A DNA stretch of 64,000 nt from Antedon mediterranea (lineage: Eukaryota; Echinodermata; Crinoidea; Comatulida; Antedonidae), in assembly GCF_964355755.1 (NCBI RefSeq), contig NC_092673.1, forward strand, positions 17,365,001 to 17,429,000, written 5' to 3'. Made by a program: the position numbers and the translations under genes. Below are positions 53,738 through 64,000 of this stretch, in pieces. The number at the start of each line of letters is the position of its first letter. Position 1 is the first letter of the stretch. Under the pieces are notes generated by a model. It was not told the DNA's origin and made no database searches. It saw only the letters and a program-made list of their open reading frames with translations.

Positions 53738-56537
53738 TTACTGGTTTTTAAACCGGCTTGTATGTTGGGCAACTGCAGCACTTTTTTCAGGTCTTTCAAA
53801 TGCTGCGCACAATGATGGTGGTATGGTCTCTGTAAATGCATCTAGATTTGGTTCCATAACAATCTCAAGAAGACTCTTGAATAACTCATCAACATAATTA
53901 TATGTACATTCTGTTAAAAGTTTTTTAACAATGTAACCCCCTTTCTTGTACTTAGGAAATGATATTACGTATTGCTTTTCTCCAGCCTTATTTACCATTT
54001 GTTCTCTGGTACTGTTCTCATTATAGTGAAGAGCAGCTATGAAAAGTCGACTCTTCATTCCACTATATGAAAAGTGGAACATTTTAGGAGCGAAATGATT
54101 AATAAGGCTATGGTACCCTTCCACTGATGACGTTTGCCCATGAGGTGAAGAATTGCGAATGTCCTTCACCAACATTTTGGTTTCAACAAATTTTTGTAAG
54201 GCATCACAAGCTTCAGTATCAGCAGTCAACCACTTTGTTAACCGTTGGTCTGAAGGAGACATTACCGGATGGGCACATTCCGTATATGGTTCAGGATGTC
54301 CAGTATGAAGATTTTGTACATGTCTTACCACAGACTTCCACTTTGCTTCAATGATATCTTTTTCATCAATGTTGGTGGACATTACACACCAGTAATAATG
54401 GTTAGAAATAGATTTTTGCCAATTACCTAAAAGGTTACACGATTTTTTTGTTGATATGGCCTTGATCTTTTTCTTAATACTTTTTGCAATGTGCCAGCAG
54501 TCAAAATAATGCTTAATGTCTGGAAAATTATCCCTTAAATATTTTTGTAGTTGTCTATGTCTATCGGAAACAATTGTACTTATATTTACTTTGAAATCTT
54601 TAAAGACATCCAATGTTTTTTGTAGACCCTTAAGTTCCATATGATAAGATGATTTAACATCACTACTCTGAACTAATTCAACATTCAAAATCTTATTTTC
54701 GGTCAAGTCAACTGATGTGTATGAACCATATTTTGCACTGTGGCCCATACTGTCACAGCGTCCATCTACTCCAATAGCAGCGTCCATCTACTCCAATAGA
54801 AATATCCTTGCCCTGTAATTCAGCAAAGTGCTTATCCCTTTTAGAAAACCAATTATTCCTTACAACTCTGTGTAAGAAATTTTGTTGGTGACGGAAAAAA
54901 GTACGTTTACTAATGGCGCTCACATTTATACTTTTTAGCGCTCTTAAAAATTGTGTGGGTGTTGAGCCAGAAAAAAGAATAGCCCCACTTAGTAGAATGT
55001 TACCCATTGGGGTACCTCTAGCTTCTGGCTGACTTTTCCACTCGCGGTTAGTGTGGCAACATAAGCATCTTATGTTTGCAATAAGCATGCTTCCCTTGTT
55101 ACGACAACATACTTGAACTTTACTGGAAAAACAGGAAAGGCATATAGAAAGTAGCATCAGTAGGTGATTGTGAAAAACAATGTATTTTGGCTGTCTATGT
55201 GCATCCCCATTAAATCCTTTCATCTCATCATCTTCCATCTCTGTATCCTCACCATCTGAAACCGATACATCCTCTTCCGGTCGATAATCTGAATCGCTAT
55301 CATCTTCTGTCGACTCATCAAAATCTTCATCATCTTCATCAGACGATTGTTCTTTGTATGTTGGTTTGGCTTTTTTGGGTGCCACGACTTTAGCTTTGCT
55401 CATTTTTCTTCGCCGAACACGTTTTCTTTGCTTTCGTGTCTGTGTGCCTCTGGACACCATAAGAGGCTTATCGCATACACTTGCGAGCTCCTGTTCATCC
55501 TCTTCCTCATCCTCTGTTCCAGTAATAAGCTCCCTGATCACTCCCGCCTTTTCTCTTTTAACAAATGCTGACCTGTTGGAATGAATATTAATACTATTAA
55601 TAATAAATATCAGACAAACCTAAACATTTTTTCTTTTATTTATTGAATCTATTACACTAACCTCTGTGCTGTACACTCTTTGGCCACCTGACCACCATCG
55701 TCGGATGTCTCCCTCACAACATGTATTGTTGGTACCGCTGTTTTGGCATTCAGTAAAAAAGCCTAAAAGTAGTGAGGAAACCGTTGTCTAATTAATATTA
55801 AGGGCAAAATAACGTAAGCAATATAATTATAATATAGTTGTTAGTTCCCACTTACACCGACAGGACATTCTCCTACTGAGCATAACAGTGTAGGCATTGA
55901 CTAACCTCCATCGTGTTTGTACAGCATTCAGTAGTACTAATTAGGCCTGGCTAGGCTAGCCCTTATCCCATTATTATTAATGTAATAAGCCAAATACATA
56001 ACAACTAGGTTAGGCCTAGTTGAGTTATCTGTGTGGTGTAGGCAAAACTGTTATTACTATTACTTATTAATTACGTTAAGTTTATTTAAAGATAAACCAA
56101 CATAAAGTAAATACTATACATATATATCAGGCGGAGCAACTGTACTGTATGTATGTACAGTAGTTTTAATGTTACTGCAAATTATGTGCCGGCCCGCCTA
56201 GAAGCTAGGCTTGGCCCAGCGGGCCCAGCAGGCCTAACAATAGCGACGGCGAACGTATTTTATGCAGTTTTTGTTGAAGGTAAAATATTAAAAGTAAATT
56301 CATCTAATTAACAAATACTTACTTTGTAGCTAGACCAGCTTTGAATTGACCCATGTTTGTAAATGAATCGTCTGAAAAATGCTTAAAACAGAGCACTGAT
56401 CGAGCTGTGGGTTTCCACTTATCGCGTTTTGTACGTACAAATCTTGTCCATTGCCTGGCGATGAAACTGTCCTTTGGCCACCGAAACAATAAGTTATTTT
56501 CATGATCACAATTCGCAGCAACACAGCGAGAAGGCAT
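53738..56537 (-). pseudogene. Kolobok transposase (THAP + DDE), frameshifted
   Basis: Minus-strand exons 56537-56323, 55762-55662 and 55572-53738. Exon 1 encodes a THAP zinc finger (C5, C10, C50, H53, W30). Exon 2 supplies the AVPTI end of THAP. Exon 3 has a basic and acidic Ser/Asp/Glu tract, a Cys-rich stretch (CLSCFSSKVQVCC...CLCC), then the catalytic core: VDGRCDSMGHSAKYG (first Asp), SDRH (second Asp), CWHIAK, and SSVEGYHS (probable Glu). A 22-bp direct duplication at 54756-54799 shifts the frame right at the first catalytic Asp. The exon 1-2 junction is also out of frame by one base at a T6 run, fitting a lost T or an assembly error. Without these changes the protein would be about 710 residues. 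The 3' end converges on the ballast-like gene. Confidence 0.9.
56323..56537 (-). CDS. THAP-domain exon of the Kolobok transposase
   Basis: THAP fingers (C2CH) bind transposon ends in P-element and Kolobok transposases. The exon starts MPSRCVAANCDHE and runs through RSVLCFKHFSDDSF to a GTAAGT donor (minus strand) at 56322. The start is the only Met before C5. This exon itself is intact. Confidence 0.88.
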
Positions 56538-56709
56538 ATTGATTTATTATAATAGATAAATAAAAAAGTAGCTGACAATAATAATAGTTGAAAATAACAA
56601 TTAGTACCAGTAGAAAGCAGTATACAGTATATATTATTAGTAGTAAACCAGCGTCTCATGCATGCACGTGTGTTGTTTTAAAAGGCGGAAGTAGAATGTC
56701 TTCTGCCTG

Positions 56710-56717
56710 TGACGTCA
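56710..56717. promoter_or_regulatory. CRE-type palindrome near the transposase start
   Basis: TGACGTCA lies about 175 bp upstream of the transposase Met (minus strand), mirroring the one at 52309-52316. Confidence 0.4.
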
Positions 56718-56863
56718 CGCTTATAAAGTACGAGGGCATATTAACGTTCCTAATTAAGAGGTGATTACGGCCATACCGTTAAAAGTAGGTCAATGCAAAT
56801 TTCGGTCAAGATTTATAGACATTAAGTCTACCCAAAAAATCATTAACATCTTAATTTAAAGTC

Positions 56864-56878
56864 TGTGGCACTAGCACT
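56864..56878 (-). repeat. Kolobok right terminal inverted repeat
   Basis: 15 bp, complement of the left end, directly before the second TTAA. Confidence 0.93.
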
Positions 56879-56882
56879 TTAA

Positions 56883-57113
56883 AGATATATCGTCACCTGG
56901 AAAATATATATATATTTTTCTTGAATATGCAATTTTAATGTCATAATAGTTATTCACTTTGACCAAAAATTGGAGCGAAAATAAAATTGTTTACCTGAAA
57001 ATAATGCAAAAAATAGTCAAATTATCAGACAATGGGTTGAAACTGCAGAATTCCCTATTCAAAGTTTGATTTTATTAATCTTCATTTTTCATGTTTTTGG
57101 GGGACAATATATC
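56883..57113. mobile_element. TTAA MITE in U4
   Basis: Counterpart of 14324-14549. The left end AGATATATCGTCACC directly follows the Kolobok right TTAA. The right end GGGGGACAATATATC is followed by a single minisatellite unit. Confidence 0.75.
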
Positions 57114-57965
57114 CAGTACCCTGTGGACCCCTGTTGAATAAATTTGAACCTGGTGAACTTAAGAACAACAATAATTAATGTTTAAATTTAAGCAACAACA
57201 AAATAAAGCTTATTGACTGATGATTGACAGTTTGGATTTATTTGTCATTGTCATGATAATAAAACAATTTATAATAAAAAAGTAAACAAAATGTTTTTAT
57301 TGTTCATGTGGATTGTTATTTTTTGTTTAATTTTGCATAAAGCATGCACACTACTCACAGATAGTGTATCTTAGTTTCATTATGCAAATTACGATTTTGT
57401 AGGTTAGATATTCATAATTAGGTGATACATTTGATATAAGGGCACTCTCCATACTAATGGGGAATTTAGGTGTAAGTTTCATTTTGATTGGTTCAGAAAT
57501 GGTAATGGTAACATGCATAGTGAACAGGCTTGTTGTGGTTTTTGTTTATTATATATAATTTAAATTTATATAAATTAATTAATAATTAAGTTAATATAAA
57601 TATCAGGATAAGGATAAAACTGGTCAACAATTGTGGACAAATATTTCACTGTAACCTATCACCATCCTCAGTATTCTATTTCCTATGGTGACATCCAGAA
57701 GAAGATTAGTTGAAATCGGAATTAGAATGCTGTGAGGGTATCACTGAAATATTCATTAAAAAAATATCATGTTGTTTACAACTAACACATAAGAATAATC
57801 ATTTGTGAATTTAAATACTTGGTAATATCATGAAGGAAATTACAGGAAAAAGATTACATTATTTTTTCCTCCATGATAGTACACAGTGTGTCTTGCTTTT
57901 GTGACGTGTGTACACTCTTTTATTGACTCAACCAACTTGACTGTTAACATGTTCTTTACAAAAGG

Positions 57966-58698
57966 TTCTTTGTTAATATAAGTATGCAAGACCATGGATT
58001 AAAGAATAGAAGGATATGCATCGACGTGAGATCAAGGGTTCCTTGACTCTCGCCGACAGACTGCGGACCGCCCACAATGTTACAGTTTAATTAACCGCAT
58101 GGTAACAACGAAACGGTCGCGTGCCTAATACTGTGTATTGTTTACTGCACATGTGCAACGACATTTAACCTTGTTGTTGACTGCGCTTCTTTCGCACGTT
58201 CTCTGTTGCCCTGTATGTATTCATACATATTTGAACAGTATAATCAGTGCCGTAACGGCTATGTGCGCTCACTGGCTAAATCGAAGCTTGGGGCCCATGA
58301 GCAGTGCCCAGAGGAACAGGCATAAAATATGTCGAAAATGCTAAAAACGTCCGAGGCCTCAATCTTTGAAACTTGGAGGGCCACTTAGGTTTCCTAAACA
58401 AGTGGCTTCAGGCCTCTGCCTCATGCCACTGAGTATAATGTTTATTGAAAACAGTTATTAAATTACATTGTATGTTATTGTGAAGACCCTAGTGTAGGCC
58501 TACTTCATCAATATACCAGATAAAAACAATACTATATTGTTATTGGCTTAGAATTGTAGATGCTATAATTGTATTAGTATAGGTTTCTGCCGCGATTGAT
58601 CTACGCTAATGTTTTTATGACATTAAAGTAGCATTTTATGACCTGTAGTAGCCCTACATCTGAGACAATAACTATTTATTTGTTGGTATTGTACTACC
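57966..58698. other. Noncoding spacer, nothing recognised
   Basis: 58020-58440 is less AT-rich than its surroundings and may be an old element insertion. The 68-codon frame 58138-58344 has no domain. Confidence 0.35.
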
Positions 58699-59665
58699 TT
58701 ACTTTATGATCCATTTATTAATAGACTAAAACGCACTGCTTCCCCAGGGCTGTTAGTCAGGGTATTTGTGTGGGGTATTGTACTACCTTACTTTATGATC
58801 CATTTATTAATAGACTAAAATGCACTGCTTCCCCAGGGCTGTTAGTCAGGGTATTTGTGTGGGGTATTGTACTACCTTACTTTATGATCCATTTATTAAT
58901 AGCCTAAATGCACTGCTTCCCCAGGGCTGTTAGTCAGGGTATTTGTGTGGGGTATTGTACTACCTTACTTTATGATCCATTTATTAATAGACTAAAATGT
59001 ACTGCTTCCCCAGGGCTGTTAGTCAGGGTATTTGTGTGTGGTATTGTACTACCTTACTTTATGATCCATTTATTAATAGACTAAAATGTACTGCTTCCCC
59101 AGGGCTGTTAGTTAGGGTATTTGTGTGGGGTATTGTTAACCTTACTTTATGATCCATTTATTAATAGACTAAAATGCACTGCTTCCCCAGGGCTGTTAGT
59201 CAGGGTATTTGTGTGGGGTATTGTACTACCTTACTTTATGATCCATTTATTAATAGACTAAAATGCACTGCTTCCCCAGGGCTGTTAGTCAGGGTATTTG
59301 TGTGGGGTATTGTACTACCTTACTTTATGATCCATTTATTAATAGACTAAAATGCACTGCTTCCCCAGGGCTGTTAGTCAGGGTATTTGTGTGGGGTATT
59401 GTACTACCTTACTTTATGATCCATTTATTAATAGACTAAAATGCACTGCTTCCCCAGGGCTGTTAGTCAGGGTATTTGTGTGGGGTATTGTAATACCTTA
59501 CTTTATGATCCATTTATTAATAGACTAAAACGCACTGCTTCCCCAGGGCTGTTAGTTAGGGTATTTGTGTGGGGTATTGTACTACCTTACTTTATGATCC
59601 ATTTATTAATAGACTAAAATGCACTGCTTCCCCAGGGCTGTTAGTCAGGGTACTTGTGTGGGGTA
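58699..59665 (+). repeat. 89-bp minisatellite, about 11 copies
   Basis: Same unit and flanks as 5075-5690, mostly the GGGG (89-bp) form. It is the homologous array within unit U5. Confidence 0.95.
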
Positions 59666-61210
59666 TGCAGATAGTTTAGTTTAGTTCTGTAGTTATAATG
59701 CTTTATATTTCACATGACAGAAGATTGTAAAAATCTGTTGAATCAGTAAGTTTGTCTAACCTGCATAACATAATGCCACACTCATTTTGGTAGAAATACA
59801 CCAGGAGTAGATCCAGGATTTAGAGGGGACGGCTAATAATAGACTGGGGAAAGAAGCCTAGGCCCCTTGGTTCTAATCAAAATTTTAAAATGTCCTCTTT
59901 CGCCATGCTTTTATAAAGTCTCCCACCATTTAATTTTTATGATTTCGGACCTCCACATACTAAAATGGCAGTGCGAAATAACACTTTTGGTTTTTAATAG
60001 TAAATTAACAATAAATGATATCATTATTGAATAAAGAATTGTTTATCTCATAATAAATATATTTAATTCAAAATAACGTTCTGTTCTTATTATCCATTTT
60101 TTTATCCATAATTGTTATTTTAAAATATTTTGTATAAAACTGGTAGATTGCTCACAATAAAATACAAACAGTAGTTTTTGTTTCATTATGCAAAGTATGA
60201 TTTTTTTTTAATTAATAATTTATAATTAGGTGATACATTTTAATATAGCTTCTAAGTGCATTCTCCATACCAATTTATGATAAAAAAATAAATAAAATTA
60301 ATGTGATGTGAAGTAGGATTGGCCTTCCCATGGATATCTTTTTCCCTTCTTGATATACCTTACCAATAATTAACCAGTATATAGGCCAATAAATAATATT
60401 ATAAATACTATTATCACAACATAAAATGGCATAGTAGGCCTCTATTAACCAAACAGAGTCTCCTAATTACCCTTAGTATAAATTGTTTTTTATAACAATT
60501 CCTGGTAATCAAAATACACATACTATTCTGAAGCACAAAATATTATTAAGAAATATATCCACAACACTTTATTATTTTATTTAATCAGCAAAGCATCCAT
60601 TATGAATTAAAAAAATACATAGTTAAGTGATGTTTTGTTCCAAAATCAATAAATCTTATAATGTACTAGCCCAAGCAAGTACATCTGTACAATTTGCACC
60701 TCAATAATTCACCGTCAAATATGCAATTACATTTTTAAAAACATAAGAAAACGTTTAAAGTATTTGTTGCTCCTAATCTATACTATGTGTTAATGGAGAT
60801 AATTTTGACACAATTTGATCTATATACAGTATCATGCGACTTTAACCCAATGTTGTAACTCTTTACATATGGCTCTGGCTCCGCCCATAATTCGTTCGTT
60901 TACATTGGTTGAATAGGAATTATGATATCTTTCTAATATACTATCTTTGTTTATATGAAGTTTGCAAACTGTAGATAGGTAAACAAGACTTATATTTTCT
61001 ATTATAGGCTAGCACGCAAGACTGATTTAAGGAAGTCATGTGATGCACAGAAGCAGTAACAATTATAAACCCCTTATAGTCAAGTAGCGTGTTTATGTAG
61101 AAATTTTCAGTCGAACTGATTTACCAGTGGATTGAGGATTGTTTCCAGGGTAGGGTACCAACAATTCTGTTTTTCAGATTCAGTTGTAGTGTGAGTTTTT
61201 ATATTATTTT
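59665..61210 (+). repeat. Large duplicated unit U5
   Basis: Copy of U1 without the LINE: ACATAGTTAAGTGATGTTTTG at 60617-60637 is the empty insertion site. The terminal block (61005-61195) includes CGCAAGACTGATTTAAGGAAG and CAGATTCAGTTGTAGTGTGAG. No gene. Confidence 0.8.
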
Positions 61211-62400
61211 AACAGAATATTTAATTTTGACTTACAGAATTGTGCTTTATTTTATGACAATTACAGGATTAGCAATACTTTGTTTGGAAACGTTGGTTTA
61301 TGGCAACCAGTTGCATCCATTGAAGTGTTTCTCAACTATTTTATTTTTACAGCAAAAATTGCAATACAATAAAATAACAGATTTTAATTCGAAATTCAGA
61401 GGCTTTAAAAGATAATCTTGGTGCACACACTACAAGGGTGATAACTATCTTTTGCTCAAATTCTGCCTATGTTATCACTTACCTTTCAGGCCTTTCGTTT
61501 AATAGCACATGAATTGTTCAATAAACTTGAGTTAAAAGGTAATTTCAAACCTACTAAGGTCTGTTACAAAGGTCACAGAAGTTAGGCTGCTGAATATCTT
61601 TGAACAAAACATGTCTGACGTGAAAATAAAAAAAAGTATATTAGTCTGATAGTACAGTGATACGCCCGTATTCTTTAAACCAGACTTTAGTCGTAGTTCG
61701 AACTTCGACTTCAAAAAGTGCTAGTTCGAGCTACGGGCTCAAGCCCCCCTTGCCAGAGAGACTAGCTTTCCCACCAAATTTTTGTCGGGGAATATAATAT
61801 ACTGCACATTGTTCACGTACACTTCGTAGCTTCAGCACCTAGAAAACCGCGACGTTCAATTGACCGTGAGTACGTCAGAGGGCTATTGTGCACTTTATGC
61901 ATTCATTATCGCCAGCGATCTAACTACTAAACAAAAGAATGCACTTGTCTGGCCTTTGTACAAATCGTTCGCGTTACTTTGTGTACTGTGTATCGACATA
62001 CGCTACAGCAAAAACAAGTTATGTTAATTATTCGTATGTTCACCAATTTTTTAATTTACAATTAATCCTCTGTACCGTGGGGCACCTAAAATAAATATTT
62101 CATACATTACTAAACAAAAAACATGCTATTTTCGCTTAGCCAACAACATCTTATTATAGTTTAGTTATTAAGTTTTCAATGTCCTGTATGTCATGAACTT
62201 CTCACCATACTCAAAGTCCAGATGGTAAGCTTACATACACTTGCGAGGTATACTGATTAGGCCTTACGGTGAAGATGAAAACATTTTTTCTTGTTCCTCA
62301 TTAAGCATAATAAGTGAACTCTCTTGATTCATATACATAAAAATAAATTAATCACGTATTAAAAAGTTCCACGAAAATTTTCCTGACATTTTAAAGAAAT
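61211..62400. other. Noncoding upstream region of the 62.5-kb gene
   Basis: No supported gene. A 74-codon frame at 61191-61415 lies at the U5 boundary and has no domain. Confidence 0.35.
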
Positions 62401-62414
62401 CTTGATTTTAAAAG

Positions 62415-62422
62415 TATAAAAG
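62415..62422 (+). promoter_or_regulatory. Possible TATA box
   Basis: TATAAAAG lies 105 bp upstream of the start codon at 62528. A CCAAT word (AACCAATCAT) near 62468 is closer to the start, so its role is unclear. Confidence 0.35.
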
Positions 62423-62527
62423 AATATATTTTCGCAGTTGCCATTTTGTATCACATGACATCAGTTAAACCAATCATACGCGACGTTTAGGCAGCAGACG
62501 TCAAAATCAGCACGATGTAAACACGAA

Positions 62528-63880
62528 ATGGCGTCCGACGAGGAAGGATCTTCTCGCTCAGACAAAGTAAAGTTGAAATGTTTTTTCCAAATTTACAAGC
62601 ATTCAAATGAAATTATCAGTCCAATTACTGAGATTCGATGGAATAAAGTGTTGCTCTGTTCAAAGAGTTGGATAAAATTAGATGGAGACGGCAAGGAAAT
62701 CGCCATACATTTGACGGAGCTTGGTATGTCTGATGAAGGTAAATCGTTTGACGATGTCGTACGCGAGCATCCAGGCTTAGGTTTTCATGCTACCTGTTAC
62801 AGGCGATATACTGATACATCTCGACTAAAAAAGGTAATATTTGGTTTATTATTATCAGAATACTCTAAGAGTTAATAATATAGTTAAATGATACAGTATA
62901 TAGGGTGCTACTGCACTTACTTATAGATCTATATTGTGCCCTTAGTTTCTGTGCTTGGTTGTTGATTGGGCTTTCTACTAGTACCAGTACTACTACGTAG
63001 GCCTAGGCCCTAGGCCTAGGCCATATTATATTATACAGTATATATTATTCAGTAGGCTACAAAATTAATTTTAGTTAAATACCAATATAGGCTCTATATA
63101 AGACAAAATAAAATGCTGTATAAATTAATTATACGTTGAAATTGATGTTTAGGCTGAAACAAGAGTTGCCAAAAAGAGATCCCAAGCAGGAGACAGTGAG
63201 AGCCCAGATGAGCCACCAGTTAAGAGGGCCAAGCATTTTTTGAGAAGTAGTTCAGCCACAGCAATGGTTCAAAAAGCCACAATTTTGCCAAAGAAATGTA
63301 TCATTTGTAAATTGCAAGACAAATTAGTGACGATCCAAGGCAAAAGAGGTCATGATAAATTAAGAAAGGCTTTAACAGATGATGCAGGTAATTATTTGAA
63401 GAAAAAAAATTCACTTGTTATTGTTGTTTCTCCTATCCTTGAAATTTGTAAACATATGGTTAATTAATCAATCTGCTTTCTAATCCCCATCCTATAATGA
63501 GTTTTGCAGGCTCAACTGATGTAATCCAATTAGAAAACCTTCCTACTGTACAGCATAATGAGGTGTTCCAGGACATTTCTTCCATGTGAACCTTTGCTAT
63601 ATAGTGTAATCATGGAGCTATACATTTTATATCTCCATGCTGTAGTTATGCATAACAAAATATCATTTCAATCATTTAGGAATTACACACTATTACTTTT
63701 GTTGATTTGATTTATGACAGGAATGTTGCGAAAAGCTGCAGAAATGAGAGAGGACGAAAGTATTTTAAAAGACATTCGAGGCAAAAGCTGTGCTTGTATT
63801 GAAGTGCGATATCATGACCAATGTTACAAAAACTACACCAAAATAGTTGTTAATTCACGTAAACGACATGATTCTGGAAA
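62528..63880 (+). CDS. Unidentified Cys/His-rich protein, first three exons, continues beyond the window
   Basis: Exons 62528-62833, 63153-63387 and 63721-63880 join in phases 0 and 1. The last ends in phase 2 at a GTGAGT donor, so the gene continues. Visible: an acidic Ser-rich start, a KCFFQIYKHSNEIISPITEI segment, HPGLGFHATCYRRYT, a basic nuclear-localisation-like stretch (KKRSQ...PPVKRAK), CIICKLQDK, then CACIEVRYHDQCYKNYT. The repeated pattern Cys-x2-Cys with a later H-x2/3-CY-x2-YT (once as HATCYRRYT, once as YHDQCYKNYT) looks like a zinc-binding module used twice. Similar modules occur in uncharacterised invertebrate proteins, some linked to transposons; I cannot name the family. A start-stop ATGTAA lies 8 bases before the ATG. 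Confidence 0.7.
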
Positions 63881-64000
63881 GTGAGTAAAACGTAACTTTC
63901 TAAAACTCTGTTGGTTTTTTAAATTTACATTTTAAATTTTTTTTTTATTTGCTTCAGTCTAAATGTTGAATTTTTAAACACCAAAATCTATAAAATATTA

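Larger units (their letters stand above)
52133..56878. mobile_element. Kolobok-family DNA transposon, full length (4.75 kb)
   Basis: Perfect 15-bp inverted ends AGTGCTAGTGCCACA are flanked by TTAA at 52129-52132 and 56879-56882. The paralogous site at 14320-14323 has one TTAA and no element. TTAA duplication together with a THAP-plus-DDE transposase is the signature of Kolobok; piggyBac also uses TTAA but has an unrelated transposase. Two convergent genes fill the element: a plus-strand ballast-like gene and a minus-strand transposase. The element landed in the TTAA bordering a TTAA MITE. Confidence 0.92.
49857..57965 (+). repeat. Duplicated unit U4 (contains Kolobok)
   Basis: Matches 13320-16260 in order and orientation. 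Compared with U2 it has an extra 1.2 kb (50105-51330) and the Kolobok element (52133-56878), and has only one copy of the 37-bp minisatellite unit. It ends near a GTTAATATAAGTATGCAAG word. Confidence 0.85.

Noticed and set aside
52133-56878. piggyBac assignment for the TTAA element
   Set aside because: The transposase has THAP and Kolobok-type DDE motifs, and the ends do not start CCC.

Overview
The window looks like AT-rich nuclear DNA of an invertebrate animal. Genes are split by GT-AG introns, there are LINE and DNA-transposon remains, many inverted-repeat MITEs and an exceptional load of minisatellites. A kinase-Roc-COR-death-fold gene, a THAP-type Kolobok transposon and the frequent palindromic word AGGCCTA all fit a marine deuterostome, perhaps an echinoderm. 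No single feature proves the taxon.

Layout. 0-5 kb: a foldback element, a perfect 1,246-bp tandem duplication led by a pogo/Tigger-like MITE, and noncoding DNA. 5-13 kb: an 88-bp minisatellite, a 5'-truncated LINE on the minus strand, and 83-bp and ~130-bp tandem repeats. 13.3-16.5 kb: a repeat unit with a TTAA MITE and a 37-bp minisatellite, ending in what may be a noncoding first exon. 19.26-36.7 kb: the main host gene, about 20 plus-strand exons and about 1,260 codons. 37.6-42.2 kb: three minisatellites back to back (62, 69 and 81 bp). 42.2-49.9 kb: noncoding DNA, a foldback element, an 18-bp array and a possible short first exon. 49.9-58 kb: a second copy of the 13-16 kb unit, interrupted by a complete 4.75-kb Kolobok element. 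58.7-61.2 kb: a second copy of the 5-9 kb unit. 62.5 kb to the end: the first three exons of another gene.

The main gene encodes, in order, a TKL/RIPK-like kinase, a Roc GTPase domain, a COR domain, a small Cys-rich segment, two DED-like death-fold domains, a Ser/Ala/Gly repeat and, if two tiny last exons are accepted, a polybasic tail ending in a CaaX-type motif. This resembles the layout of death-associated protein kinase (kinase, then Roc-COR, then a death domain) but with a different kinase type. It suggests a signalling or cell-death protein that could be anchored to membranes.

The Kolobok element carries two convergent genes between 15-bp terminal repeats and TTAA duplications. One is a THAP/DDE transposase broken by a 22-bp tandem duplication. 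The other is an intact 209-residue protein resembling the cysteine-rich intracellular 'ballast' domain of vertebrate P2X7 receptors. A paralogous uninterrupted site at 14.3 kb fixes the insertion point.

Exon boundaries come from reading splice motifs and phases by eye. No alignment or database search was possible, so family names rest on motif recognition.
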